This document shows, piece by piece, positions 1 through 6,941 of a DNA stretch of 26,478 nt. The notes below the pieces were generated by a model. That model searched no databases. It saw only the letters and a list, made by a program, of their open reading frames with translations, and was not told where the DNA came from. Origin of the DNA: DROE01 sp964569865. Lineage in GTDB: Bacteria; Pseudomonadota; Alphaproteobacteria; Rhizobiales; Devosiaceae. The position numbers and the translations under genes were made by a program. The first letter of the stretch is position 1. The number at the start of each line of letters is the position of its first letter. The stretch is from NCBI GenBank assembly GCA_964569865.1, contig CAZMVQ010000034.1:1-26478 (forward strand), given 5' to 3'.

Positions 1-30
1 CCCATTTAGATGGTGCCCATTTAGATGGTG
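1..30. repeat. Two tandem copies of a 15-bp unit at the tRNA-Leu 3' end
   Basis: The unit cccatttagatggtg occurs twice back to back (1-15 and 16-30) with no mismatch. The second copy runs into the tRNA gene: read on the minus strand, its first five bases are the last acceptor base, the discriminator and the encoded CCA. The duplicated block is therefore the tRNA 3' tip plus ten bases downstream. The window starts exactly on a unit boundary, so further copies could lie outside it. Confidence 0.9.
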
Positions 31-114
31 CGGGCGGCGGGACTTGAACCCGCACGAAAGTTACCTTTCTCAGGATTTTAAGTCCTGTGTGTCTACCAAT
101 TCCACCACGCCCGC
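26..114 (-). tRNA. tRNA-Leu (anticodon UAA)
   Basis: The minus strand folds as a class II tRNA. The 7-bp acceptor stem is GCGGGCG (114-108) with CGCCCGC (36-30). The D-arm contains the leucine-type GGTAGACAC. The anticodon stem CAGGA/TCCTG carries loop CTTAAAA, giving anticodon UAA at 78-80. A long variable arm (AGAAAGGTAACTTTC) follows, then the T-arm with GGTTCAAGTCC. The discriminator is A and CCA is encoded (28-26). The long variable arm and this anticodon identify leucine. The tRNA reads UUA/UUG codons. It is transcribed away from the gpt gene in the same direction and may have its own promoter just upstream. Confidence 0.97.
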
Positions 115-134
115 TAAAACGTATTTTTTTTTGC

Positions 135-162
135 TACTTAAACATCACAGCCCATAGGTCAA
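135..162 (-). promoter_or_regulatory. Possible promoter of tRNA-Leu
   Basis: On the minus strand upstream of the tRNA, a -35-like TTGACC (162-157) is followed after 16 bases by TAAGTA (140-135), about 20 bases before the tRNA 5' end. The -35 is good and the -10 is weak. Placement is sensible, but this is inference from motif similarity only. Confidence 0.35.
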
Positions 163-193
163 GCCCCTGAATCAAAATCCCAAAGTCAACGCC

Positions 194-679
194 CTAATCG
201 TCGCCCCCGTGAATAGGCGGAGCATAGGCCACTTCCAGATCCCATGGGAAATATATCCATGTATCTTGCGAAACTTCAGTCACAAACGTATCCACCAGTT
301 CACGCCCTAACGGTTTTGCATAAACCGTGGCAAAATGCGCACTGGGCAACATGGCCCTGACCACCCTCGCCGTCGCGCCTGTATCTACCAGATCATCGAT
401 TATCAGCACTTTGCCTTTTCCGCGCAAAACCGTGTCGGATATGGATTTGAGAACCTTTAGGTCCCCCTGATTTTTATGGTCATAGGATTTAACTGAAACC
501 GTTTCCACCATTCTTATATTCAGTTCTCGCGCAACGATTGCCGCTGGCACCAATCCGCCTCTGGTTATAGCAACCATGGATTCAAACGGTCCCTCTTCGG
601 TCAGCCGCCAGGCCAGTGCCCGCGAATCTCGATGAAACTGATCCCATGAAACCGGGAAGGATTTGTTTTTTGCGTCCAT
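194..679 (-). CDS. gpt: Xanthine phosphoribosyltransferase
   Basis: Purine salvage enzyme that joins xanthine, guanine or hypoxanthine to PRPP to make the nucleotide; cytosolic or loosely membrane-associated in the family. The 161-aa protein has the PRPP-binding motif VLIIDDLVDTGAT (residues 91-103), a second phosphate-contacting segment ITRGGLVPA (38-46), and WIYFPWDLE (141-149), which resembles the C-terminal purine-contacting segment of Gpt proteins. Length is normal for the family. The ATG (679-677) overlaps the TAA stop of the upstream CinA-like gene by one base (TAATG), with an AGGAGCT ribosome site a few bases before it, so translation is probably coupled. It complements the de novo purine genes further along the window. 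No terminator is evident between it and the tRNA. Confidence 0.93.
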   Translation of the reverse strand: MDAKNKSFPVSWDQFHRDSRALAWRLTEEGPFESMVAITRGGLVPAAIVARELNIRMVETVSVKSYDHKNQGDLKVLKSISDTVLRGKGKVLIIDDLVDTGATARVVRAMLPSAHFATVYAKPLGRELVDTFVTEVSQDTWIYFPWDLEVAYAPPIHGGDD

Positions 680-1461
680 TATTTCAGCTCCTTAGCGCTC
701 ATTGATTTTGGCATCAGATCTATATCCTGCGCCCTATGGGCCTCGTCCACTATTGCCTGCACTTTTTGTGCCGCTTCGTCCAGCAGCAAACGCTCGCAAC
801 TACGCAAAACAACCTGAGTATAAACAGGTTTTTCTCCCATTTTGGGATAAGAGCCGATTTTCACCCCGTTATATTGCTTTTGAATGTCGCCCAGACCCTT
901 GGCAATTGTGCTTTCCCCAACGCCCACATCGATGGCGTGAGAGAGCATTTTTTTACCCCCTTTAAGAGTTGGTGCAATTGCTTCAAGCATGGCGCGCATG
1001 ATTATTGGCACCCCGGCCATCACATAAACATTTTCAATTTTAAAGCCCGGCGCACCGCTAACAAGATTTTCGATCAGAGAAGCCCCAACCGGAATTCTGG
1101 CCATGCGCAACCGCTCCGGGGTAAAATCCATTTCCCCGTATTTGGCAACGATCAAAGCCTTGGCCTCTTCGCTCACCGGCAGATCAACTTCAAATGCAAC
1201 CGCAATGGCCTCGGCAGTTATATCGTCATGGGTCGGGCCAATTCCGCCGGTGGTAAATACATAATCATATTTTTTACGCAAATCATTGACAGCTCCGACG
1301 ATCTGGCCCTGCACATCGGCCACAATTCGCACTTCGCTCAAATCGATTCCTGCTTCGGTGCACAAATTTGCAATTTCTGGAATATTTTCATCTCTGGTTC
1401 TACCGCTAAGAATTTCGTCACCGATCACTAAAGCCGCTGCAGTTACTTTGATGTCGCTCAT
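679..1461 (-). CDS. CinA N-terminal-like molybdopterin-binding (COG1058) protein
   Basis: This 260-aa protein matches the MoCF/CinA N-terminal fold. It has AALVIGDEILSGRTRDEN near the N-terminus (about 8-26) and the hallmark TTGGIGPTHDDITA (about 70-83), the region that binds the phosphorylated ligand in MogA/MoaB/CinA proteins. Full CinA proteins add a C-terminal nicotinamide-nucleotide amidase domain, which is absent here. In related proteins the N-terminal module alone is reported as an ADP-ribose/nucleotide pyrophosphatase; the substrate here is unknown. It is first in a two-gene unit with gpt (1-bp stop/start overlap), which suggests a nucleotide-related job. A TATAAT-like sequence lies on the minus strand at 1493-1488, about 27 bases before the ATG, without a clear -35. 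The name 'competence/damage-inducible' should not be read as a function. Confidence 0.88.
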   Translation of the reverse strand: MSDIKVTAAALVIGDEILSGRTRDENIPEIANLCTEAGIDLSEVRIVADVQGQIVGAVNDLRKKYDYVFTTGGIGPTHDDITAEAIAVAFEVDLPVSEEAKALIVAKYGEMDFTPERLRMARIPVGASLIENLVSGAPGFKIENVYVMAGVPIIMRAMLEAIAPTLKGGKKMLSHAIDVGVGESTIAKGLGDIQKQYNGVKIGSYPKMGEKPVYTQVVLRSCERLLLDEAAQKVQAIVDEAHRAQDIDLMPKSMSAKELK

Positions 1462-1633
1462 TTGTTTTCGCCAAATTTTTTTGCGGAATTATAATATTTA
1501 CAGGTTGGGCAATTCGGGACCAGTTTTCAACTCACAAAATTACCTCTATATTTATTTGATGCGATTCCAAAATCAATTAAATGCCTTTAGGTCCTGACCC
1601 TAGGTCAATCAACAAATAAAAAAAGCCTGATCA

Positions 1634-2335
1634 ATGCAACTTCCCACCTCTATGACCAAAGTAAAACTTATCAAGCGCTATAAGCGTTTTCTTGCTGATG
1701 TGGAATTTGCTGACGGCACCATAGAAACCGCCCATTGTGCCAATACCGGCTCCATGAGCGGGCTTACTGATCCGGGCCTGCCGGTCTGGGTCTGGAAATC
1801 TGATAATCCCAATAGAAAACTTAGCTGGTCTTTGGAACTGGTGGAATTGAAAACCGGACTAGTGGGAATAAACACCTCTCGCCCCAATCAACTGGTAGCC
1901 GAGGCCTTAAAGAATAAAATAATCTCTCCCCTAAAGGATTATTCCAATATTCAACCGGAAGTGAAATATGGAGAGAAAAGCCGAATAGATTTTTTGCTTG
2001 GCGAACCGGGCCTGCAGAAATGTTATGTGGAGGTGAAAAACGTGCATTATTCCACCCGCGCCGGGCTGGCACAATTTCCCGACAGTGCCACCAGTCGCGG
2101 CGCGCGTCATCTTATGGAAATGAGCAAAATGTGCCAACAGGGCCACCGGGCAGCAACAATTTATGTGGTACAACGCACCGATTGCACTGAATTTTCTCTG
2201 TGCGAAGAAAACGACCCTACATATGTCAGCGCATTTGCTGAGGCGAAAAAAAACGGGGTTGAGTCTTATATCTATTCGTGTGCAATATCACCGACAGAAT
2301 TAAAGCTATGCTCGGCCCTTGCATTTTCATCTTAA
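1634..2335 (+). CDS. sfsA: SfsA family DNA/RNA nuclease
   Basis: The 233-aa product is a full-length SfsA, first described as a sugar-fermentation stimulation protein and now regarded as an OB-fold plus PD-(D/E)XK nuclease-type protein. Visible family motifs are HCANTGSM (34-41), the acidic SRIDFLL (116-122), YVEVKNV (131-137, with the E and K of the nuclease core) and FPDSATSRGARHL (148-160). A second ATG at residue 7 (MTKVKL) is an alternative start, as the SD signal before either is weak. It begins a plus-strand run with map and radC, divergent from the CinA-like gene across about 170 bp. The biological role in alphaproteobacteria is not well established. Confidence 0.93.
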   Translation: MQLPTSMTKVKLIKRYKRFLADVEFADGTIETAHCANTGSMSGLTDPGLPVWVWKSDNPNRKLSWSLELVELKTGLVGINTSRPNQLVAEALKNKIISPLKDYSNIQPEVKYGEKSRIDFLLGEPGLQKCYVEVKNVHYSTRAGLAQFPDSATSRGARHLMEMSKMCQQGHRAATIYVVQRTDCTEFSLCEENDPTYVSAFAEAKKNGVESYIYSCAISPTELKLCSALAFSS

Positions 2336-2401
2336 TATGATCTGAAACAGTATCGGGCAAAACTAAAAATAGATTGGCCTCAATCAAATTTGAAAAGACC
2401 C

Positions 2402-3235
2402 ATGCAAATGGTAACTTACGTACAGGCAATAAAAGGCAAAAAACGCGATCCGGGGGTAATTCCCCTACACGGGAAAGAAGGGTTTGAAGGCATGCGAAAA
2501 GCGGGTAATCTGACCGCACGCGCCCTTGATATGCTCACCGAACATGTGCGCCCCGGAGTTAGCACAGGTGAACTTGACCGTTTAGCCTATGAATTTGGCC
2601 GCGACCATAATGCCATTCCAGCCACCCTGTTTTATCGCGGTTACAGGCATTCAATCTGCACATCAATAAATCATGTGGTCTGCCATGGAATTCCGGGTGA
2701 AAAAGTGCTCAGGGAGGGCGATATAGTCAATATCGACCTGACCCTGATCTATGAGGGATGGCATGGGGATAGTTCGCGCATGTATGCCGTGGGCAAAATT
2801 TCCACCAAGGCAGACCGTTTGATTAAAGTCACCTACGAAAGTCTGGCCAAAGGCATAGAGGCCGCAATTCCGGGCAATACTACTGGAGATATCGGAGCTG
2901 CCATCCAGCAACATGCGGAAAGCGAACGCACCAGCGTTGTGCGCGATTTTGTCGGCCATGGCTTGGGACAGCTTTTTCATGACGAACCAAACATCATGCA
3001 TTTTGGCACCCCCGGATCAGGCCCGGAGCTAAAGCCGGGGATGATTTTTACCATCGAGCCAATGCTCAATCTTGGCCGCCCCCATGTTAAAGTTCTAAGT
3101 GATGGCTGGACCGCCGTCACCCGCGATCGCTCCCTTTCAGCCCAGTGCGAACATTCCATCGGCATAACAAAAACCGGCAATGAGATATTCACCTCTTCAC
3201 CGGCTTCAATATTCAATCCTCAAAGCCCTCATTAA
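2402..3235 (+). CDS. map: Type I methionine aminopeptidase
   Basis: Removes the initiator methionine from nascent proteins; cytosolic, dinuclear metal enzyme. The pita-bread metal ligands are all visible (numbered from the ATG at 2402): D112 in NIDLT, D123 in HGDSSR, H186 in VGHGLG, E219 in TIEPM and E250 in CEHSIGI, plus the substrate-contacting H95 (VCHGIP) and H193 (FHDEP). It gives 277 aa with a short N-terminal extension typical of type I enzymes. The frame opens with a TTG at 2390 that has no SD. I chose the ATG at 2402, preceded by a weak GAAAAG; the ATG at 2408 is also possible. It lies 66 bp after sfsA and 19 bp before radC. It is probably the essential copy, but others elsewhere cannot be excluded. 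Confidence 0.93.
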   Translation: MQMVTYVQAIKGKKRDPGVIPLHGKEGFEGMRKAGNLTARALDMLTEHVRPGVSTGELDRLAYEFGRDHNAIPATLFYRGYRHSICTSINHVVCHGIPGEKVLREGDIVNIDLTLIYEGWHGDSSRMYAVGKISTKADRLIKVTYESLAKGIEAAIPGNTTGDIGAAIQQHAESERTSVVRDFVGHGLGQLFHDEPNIMHFGTPGSGPELKPGMIFTIEPMLNLGRPHVKVLSDGWTAVTRDRSLSAQCEHSIGITKTGNEIFTSSPASIFNPQSPH

Positions 3236-3254
3236 AAAAAGATCGACTTCAAAA

Positions 3255-4025
3255 ATGACCTCCCGGACCGGAAAAACTGACGCCCCGGACAAAAATCATT
3301 CCAGTGGAAATCAAATCCCTGAGGGTAAAAACTCTGGCCTGTCAGAGGATCACAGCCCCCATTATCTGGGGCATAGGGATCGCCTAAGAGAACGCTTTGT
3401 CAGCAATGGCCATGAAACAATGGCCGATTACGAATTGCTTGAAATGCTGCTGTTTCGCATTTTGCCGCGCCGGGATACAAAGCCCATCGCCAAAGCCCTG
3501 ATCGAGCGTTTTGGCTCATTTTCCGAAGTTTTAGGAGCTCCCCCGAAACTTTTGAGTGAAATCAAGGGCCTTGGTCCTATGGCCATAACCGACTTGAAGG
3601 TTATTCTTGCCGCCGCCCAGCGCTTTGCCCGTGACGGAGTTCGCGATCGTCCGGTTCTCTCCTCATGGACCGAGTTGATTGATTATATCCGCTCTCAAAT
3701 GGCTTTTGAAGAAAAAGAGCAGTTTCGCATATTGTTTCTGGATAAAAAAAACATGCTGATTGCCGATGAGGTACAACAGGTGGGAACCGTCGATCACACC
3801 CCGGTTTACACAAGAGAAGTCATAAAACGTTCGCTGGAACTTTCAGCAACTGCGATAATTCTGATTCACAATCATCCCTCTGGCGATCCCTCGCCCTCCA
3901 GCGCTGATGTGCGCATGACAAAGGCCATAATCGAAGTGGCTAAACCATTGGGAATAACTATCCATGACCACGTGATTGTCGGACGCTCTGGCCACGTTTC
4001 GCTGCGAGCAAGAAAGTTATTGTAG
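3255..4025 (+). CDS. radC: RadC family JAB-domain protein
   Basis: RadC/YeeS-family protein with an N-terminal helix-hairpin-helix-like region (IKGLGPMAITDLK) and a C-terminal JAB/MPN+ metalloprotease-like domain. The JAMM-type motif HNHPSGDPSPSSAD is intact (H205, H207, D218 from the chosen start). The open frame reaches back to 3180 inside map, but the ATG at 3255, just after the map stop, removes that overlap and begins a low-complexity polar stretch leading to HYLGHRDRLRERF, where family similarity begins. The product is 256 aa. The old link to DNA repair in E. coli is doubtful and the function is unresolved. It ends only 6 bp from the stop codon of the convergent gene at 4032. Confidence 0.92.
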   Translation: MTSRTGKTDAPDKNHSSGNQIPEGKNSGLSEDHSPHYLGHRDRLRERFVSNGHETMADYELLEMLLFRILPRRDTKPIAKALIERFGSFSEVLGAPPKLLSEIKGLGPMAITDLKVILAAAQRFARDGVRDRPVLSSWTELIDYIRSQMAFEEKEQFRILFLDKKNMLIADEVQQVGTVDHTPVYTREVIKRSLELSATAIILIHNHPSGDPSPSSADVRMTKAIIEVAKPLGITIHDHVIVGRSGHVSLRARKLL

Positions 4026-4031
4026 ATAGAA

Positions 4032-5360
4032 TTATTGCGAACTTGGCGCTTTCGCCCGGTTTGTGAAATTTTTTCTCAAAGCCAGCCGCACCGTTTTGAA
4101 CAATTTAAACAAACTCTCATTGCTCTTGACCATTTTTCGGGTTCTGGCTTTCATCCGATGCAATTTTGCTGCCATCTTGCCCTTTTTGTTCAAAGCCAGA
4201 TAACAGGTGCTGAGCTGATATTTTTTATTGCACCAGCGCCCTTTTTCATCAGAATATCCCGCCCCCATATCATGGATGGTAAATCCCGACTGAAAAATAC
4301 TGGCCATTCCATGCAAAATGCTTTGTTTTCCGGGGGATCCGGGGCGTATTTCTTCGCGCTCTGACATGGAGGTGATCAGCACGAATATTTTTTCCATATA
4401 TGAAAGGTTATATCTGGTCGCAACAACTTCCCCGTTCAGACTCAAAACCTGAAGTTTTGCACCAAGCGCATTGTTTTCTCGGAACAAATCCTTATAAAAC
4501 TCGCGGGTATCTTCGTCAGCAAATGGGTCTTTTATTCCCAACTGTTCAAACCGGATTGCCTTTTGGGCAAACATTTTATCTATTGCATCAAGCGCTTTTG
4601 CACCGGGGCCAAGTTCATCAAAATTGACTTCTCCCATGGCCCTTAATTTATTGCCTTGCTGCTTATCGTGCTTTTTGCGCGATCGCGTACGTTGAATTTT
4701 TTCGCATTCTTCCCAACTGGAAAACTCAGATCGATAAAGAAACTCTTGAGGCACAGAATAGCCAAGCTCATCAAACAAATTCGCTCCATCCATTTGGGGC
4801 ATGCCAGGCAGATATAAAACATCTGCTCCAATCATCGCCCTGCCCATGCGCTGCCAGAGTTTTTTGCGCTCCGCTTCATCAAGTTTGGTCAGAGCCTCAT
4901 GATCGACCAGCGGCCGATTGCAACCCACATGGGAGCCAAAAAACCATGTCAGAGCATTTACGCCTAACAGTTTTGTTCGTTTGAGCGGCATTAAGGCAAT
5001 GACTTTGCCTCTCGCAGCGCCGGTTACATATAATTGCTTTTCCTCACCAATTTCAAAGCGCTTTATCCATGCTTTGGTGAAATCAATGCTTTGAGCGGGG
5101 GAGATAATCCCTCTTTCCTCCATCTGGCGCCAGATGGCTTCCACTTCAGAAATATTTTGCGTGGCGGTAGCGCTAATTCCAAGATCGCCCCACCAATCGG
5201 CGCGCTTATTCTCAACTTCAGGTTGGGACTGAATAACCGGCATCTCTAAATTTCCCCGAACAAGCGCATCCATGATCATTGCATCCCTGCCATTTGCAAA
5301 GATCCAATCATTACGCTCAACCGTGAAATTTTGATTTACTGCAAGGCCAATGCACGCCAT
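4032..5360 (-). CDS. CelD/BioF2-like GNAT-fold acetyltransferase
   Basis: The 442-aa protein resembles the CelD / BioF2-like acetyltransferase group (Pfam Acetyltransf_6), in which a GNAT fold is predicted and roles in polysaccharide or envelope modification are inferred. Support is the overall plan: an N-terminal half with WFFGSHVGCNRPLV and DVLYLPGMP, a central basic segment (RTRSRKKHDKQQG) before a helical region, then the GNAT-like core with VVATRYNLSYMEKIFVLITSM and GFTIHDMGAGYSDEKGRW (the Y-K-.. motif near the end common in CelD proteins). The C-terminal ~50 residues are very basic. There is no signal peptide. It starts 46 bp after ccdA and is last in a minus-strand group with cls, the EEP gene and ccdA, which fits an envelope role. 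The substrate is unknown and homology is moderate by eye. Confidence 0.7.
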   Translation of the reverse strand: MACIGLAVNQNFTVERNDWIFANGRDAMIMDALVRGNLEMPVIQSQPEVENKRADWWGDLGISATATQNISEVEAIWRQMEERGIISPAQSIDFTKAWIKRFEIGEEKQLYVTGAARGKVIALMPLKRTKLLGVNALTWFFGSHVGCNRPLVDHEALTKLDEAERKKLWQRMGRAMIGADVLYLPGMPQMDGANLFDELGYSVPQEFLYRSEFSSWEECEKIQRTRSRKKHDKQQGNKLRAMGEVNFDELGPGAKALDAIDKMFAQKAIRFEQLGIKDPFADEDTREFYKDLFRENNALGAKLQVLSLNGEVVATRYNLSYMEKIFVLITSMSEREEIRPGSPGKQSILHGMASIFQSGFTIHDMGAGYSDEKGRWCNKKYQLSTCYLALNKKGKMAAKLHRMKARTRKMVKSNESLFKLFKTVRLALRKNFTNRAKAPSSQ

Positions 5361-5406
5361 TTGACTTCAATAAGTGGCCCTTTGTGCGCAAACGGTAAAT
5401 GAATTC

Positions 5407-6144
5407 CTAACCAATGTTGGAAAGCGCGGGGAATGTTGCCAAAAACCAAAATGACAGGCGGGTAAATTGCCCGGTAACAAACAAAATCCCTGTCAGGACA
5501 AGAAACGCTCCCATAAATTTTTCCACCTTGGCCAGATGTTTTTTGAACCCGTCGAAAAAATCCATAAACGGGCCGATGGCAAATGCAGCCAAAAGGAACG
5601 GCACCCCAAGCCCGGCTGAATAAACTCCCAGCAAAATAGCTCCTTCCATAGCCGATTGCTGACTTGCAGCAACCGCCAGAATTGCGGCCAAAACCGGCCC
5701 GATACAAGGGGTCCAGCCCAGCGCAAACGCCAAACCAAGAGTAAACCCCCCGGCCGGACCGCTGGCCTTTGACGGGCCATCGGAGCGAATTTGCATATCA
5801 AGGAACCCGATGCGAAACACACCCAAAAAATGCAATCCCATGATGATGACGATTATTCCGGCCAGTGGCGATAAAAATGGCATAGCCTGACGAAACAATT
5901 GTCCAAAGGCGGTTGCAGTTGCACCCAGCGCCACAAAAACTACCGAAAAACCGAGAATAAAAAATAATGAGGTAGCGATGGAGCGTCGCCAGACTGCCCC
6001 CGATTTTGCACCATCGGCGCGCAATTGCTCAAAAGTCGAGCCGCCCATATAGGTCAGATAGGCAGGCACTAACGGCAATACACACGGGGACAAAAAACTT
6101 AATATCCCGGCTCCAAAAACCAGCGGTAGTGACAGACCCAGCAT
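5407..6144 (-). CDS. ccdA: CcdA/DsbD-type transmembrane thiol electron transporter
   Basis: Inner-membrane protein that passes electrons from cytoplasmic thioredoxin to periplasmic thiol partners, for cytochrome c maturation or disulfide reduction. About six hydrophobic segments are present and the two reactive cysteines are in their usual settings: FLSPCVLPLVP (C21) and GWTPCIGP (C147), numbered from the ATG at 6144. The frame extends to a TTG at 6165, but the ATG at 6144 has AGGA six bases upstream, so 245 aa is preferred. Length fits short CcdA proteins without the DsbD periplasmic domains. No thioredoxin-like or ccm gene adjoins it, so the partner must be elsewhere. Confidence 0.9.
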   Translation of the reverse strand: MLGLSLPLVFGAGILSFLSPCVLPLVPAYLTYMGGSTFEQLRADGAKSGAVWRRSIATSLFFILGFSVVFVALGATATAFGQLFRQAMPFLSPLAGIIVIIMGLHFLGVFRIGFLDMQIRSDGPSKASGPAGGFTLGLAFALGWTPCIGPVLAAILAVAASQQSAMEGAILLGVYSAGLGVPFLLAAFAIGPFMDFFDGFKKHLAKVEKFMGAFLVLTGILFVTGQFTRLSFWFLATFPALSNIG

Positions 6145-6254
6145 AGGAAATCCTAATAAATTCAAACGATGTCAGCTTATAAAATGCATTGGATAAGGAT
6201 AGCAACCACATGACACAACTCTCCCGTCATTGTGATTGCCCGTGCTTGCAATTT

Positions 6255-6887
6255 TTATAAATGTTTGCCGAGCGCCACCGGTTTTATTTCCGATTTTATA
6301 TTTATAATGATCGGGCGATGATCTGATGGCCCGCGCTTCAATGTTCTGGCCCCGCTCCATGCCAGATCCCTGACCAGCACCCGATCAAGGCGAAATGGCA
6401 TTAGTTTTTTTGCCATATGGGTAATGCGGCGCGGTCCCACATCTTTGAACCCTTTCAACACTATTGGACCGACGGCGTTAAAATCACCAATAATCGCCAC
6501 CGGGCCAAAAATGGATTTACCAATGTGGCGAATTTGACGCCGGTTGAGCAATTGACCATGGCTTAGGTGCACATTGACGATGCTAAATTGAGGAAACTTG
6601 AGAATTTGTGCCTGACGGGGCGGAAATTTCCCCGGAACTTTTGAAAACGGCAATTCCAAAGAACCCGTTTTAACTTCACCCCGGGCCAGCCATGCCCCCA
6701 AAGCATAGGTTTTCCCCTTCCATGGTTGAGTATAAAAATTACCCCCCACAATCCCCGGCAGCTTGCTAATGCCGCTGACAGCCTCCTGTAACAAAAACAG
6801 GTCCGGCTTTTCTTGTTCAATAAGTTTGGCCACATCAACGGCCGCCGCTCCTCGCCTATATAAAAGGTTCCAACTAATAATTTTCAA
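6255..6887 (-). CDS. Endonuclease/exonuclease/phosphatase (EEP) family protein
   Basis: A compact 210-aa EEP-superfamily enzyme. Metal and catalytic motifs appear in order: N7 in ISWNLL, E35 in LLQEA, VNVHLSHG (H107), IIGDFNA (D135, N137), LDRV (D168) and the terminal SDHRPI (D189, H190). This set is that of an active Mg-dependent phosphodiesterase; family members cut DNA, RNA or phospholipid/phosphoinositide esters, and the motifs do not tell which. There is no signal peptide. The start is TTG (6887-6885) with GGGGAAG four bases upstream, which supports it. It lies 54 bp downstream of cardiolipin synthase. In proteobacteria small EEP proteins are often found with cls genes, so a phospholipid link is possible. 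Confidence 0.85.
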   Translation of the reverse strand: MKIISWNLLYRRGAAAVDVAKLIEQEKPDLFLLQEAVSGISKLPGIVGGNFYTQPWKGKTYALGAWLARGEVKTGSLELPFSKVPGKFPPRQAQILKFPQFSIVNVHLSHGQLLNRRQIRHIGKSIFGPVAIIGDFNAVGPIVLKGFKDVGPRRITHMAKKLMPFRLDRVLVRDLAWSGARTLKRGPSDHRPIIINIKSEIKPVALGKHL

Positions 6888-6941
6888 GTAACTTCCCCGA
6901 TGATAAATTTGCGCTGTAGAGATCGCGGACCCTTATCAATT

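Noticed and set aside
1..193. An integrated element at the tRNA-Leu gene
   Set aside because: Only a 15-bp tandem repeat is visible; no integrase or element gene lies in the window, so an att site cannot be claimed.
736..1431. A 231-codon plus-strand frame opposite the CinA-like gene
   Set aside because: It is a mirror of a strongly supported coding gene, with no recognisable domain and a composition (His/Phe/Asn-rich) typical of antisense frames.
3180..3254. Longer radC starting inside map
   Set aside because: It would overlap map by more than 50 bp and add residues that do not look like the family; the ATG at 3255 fits better.
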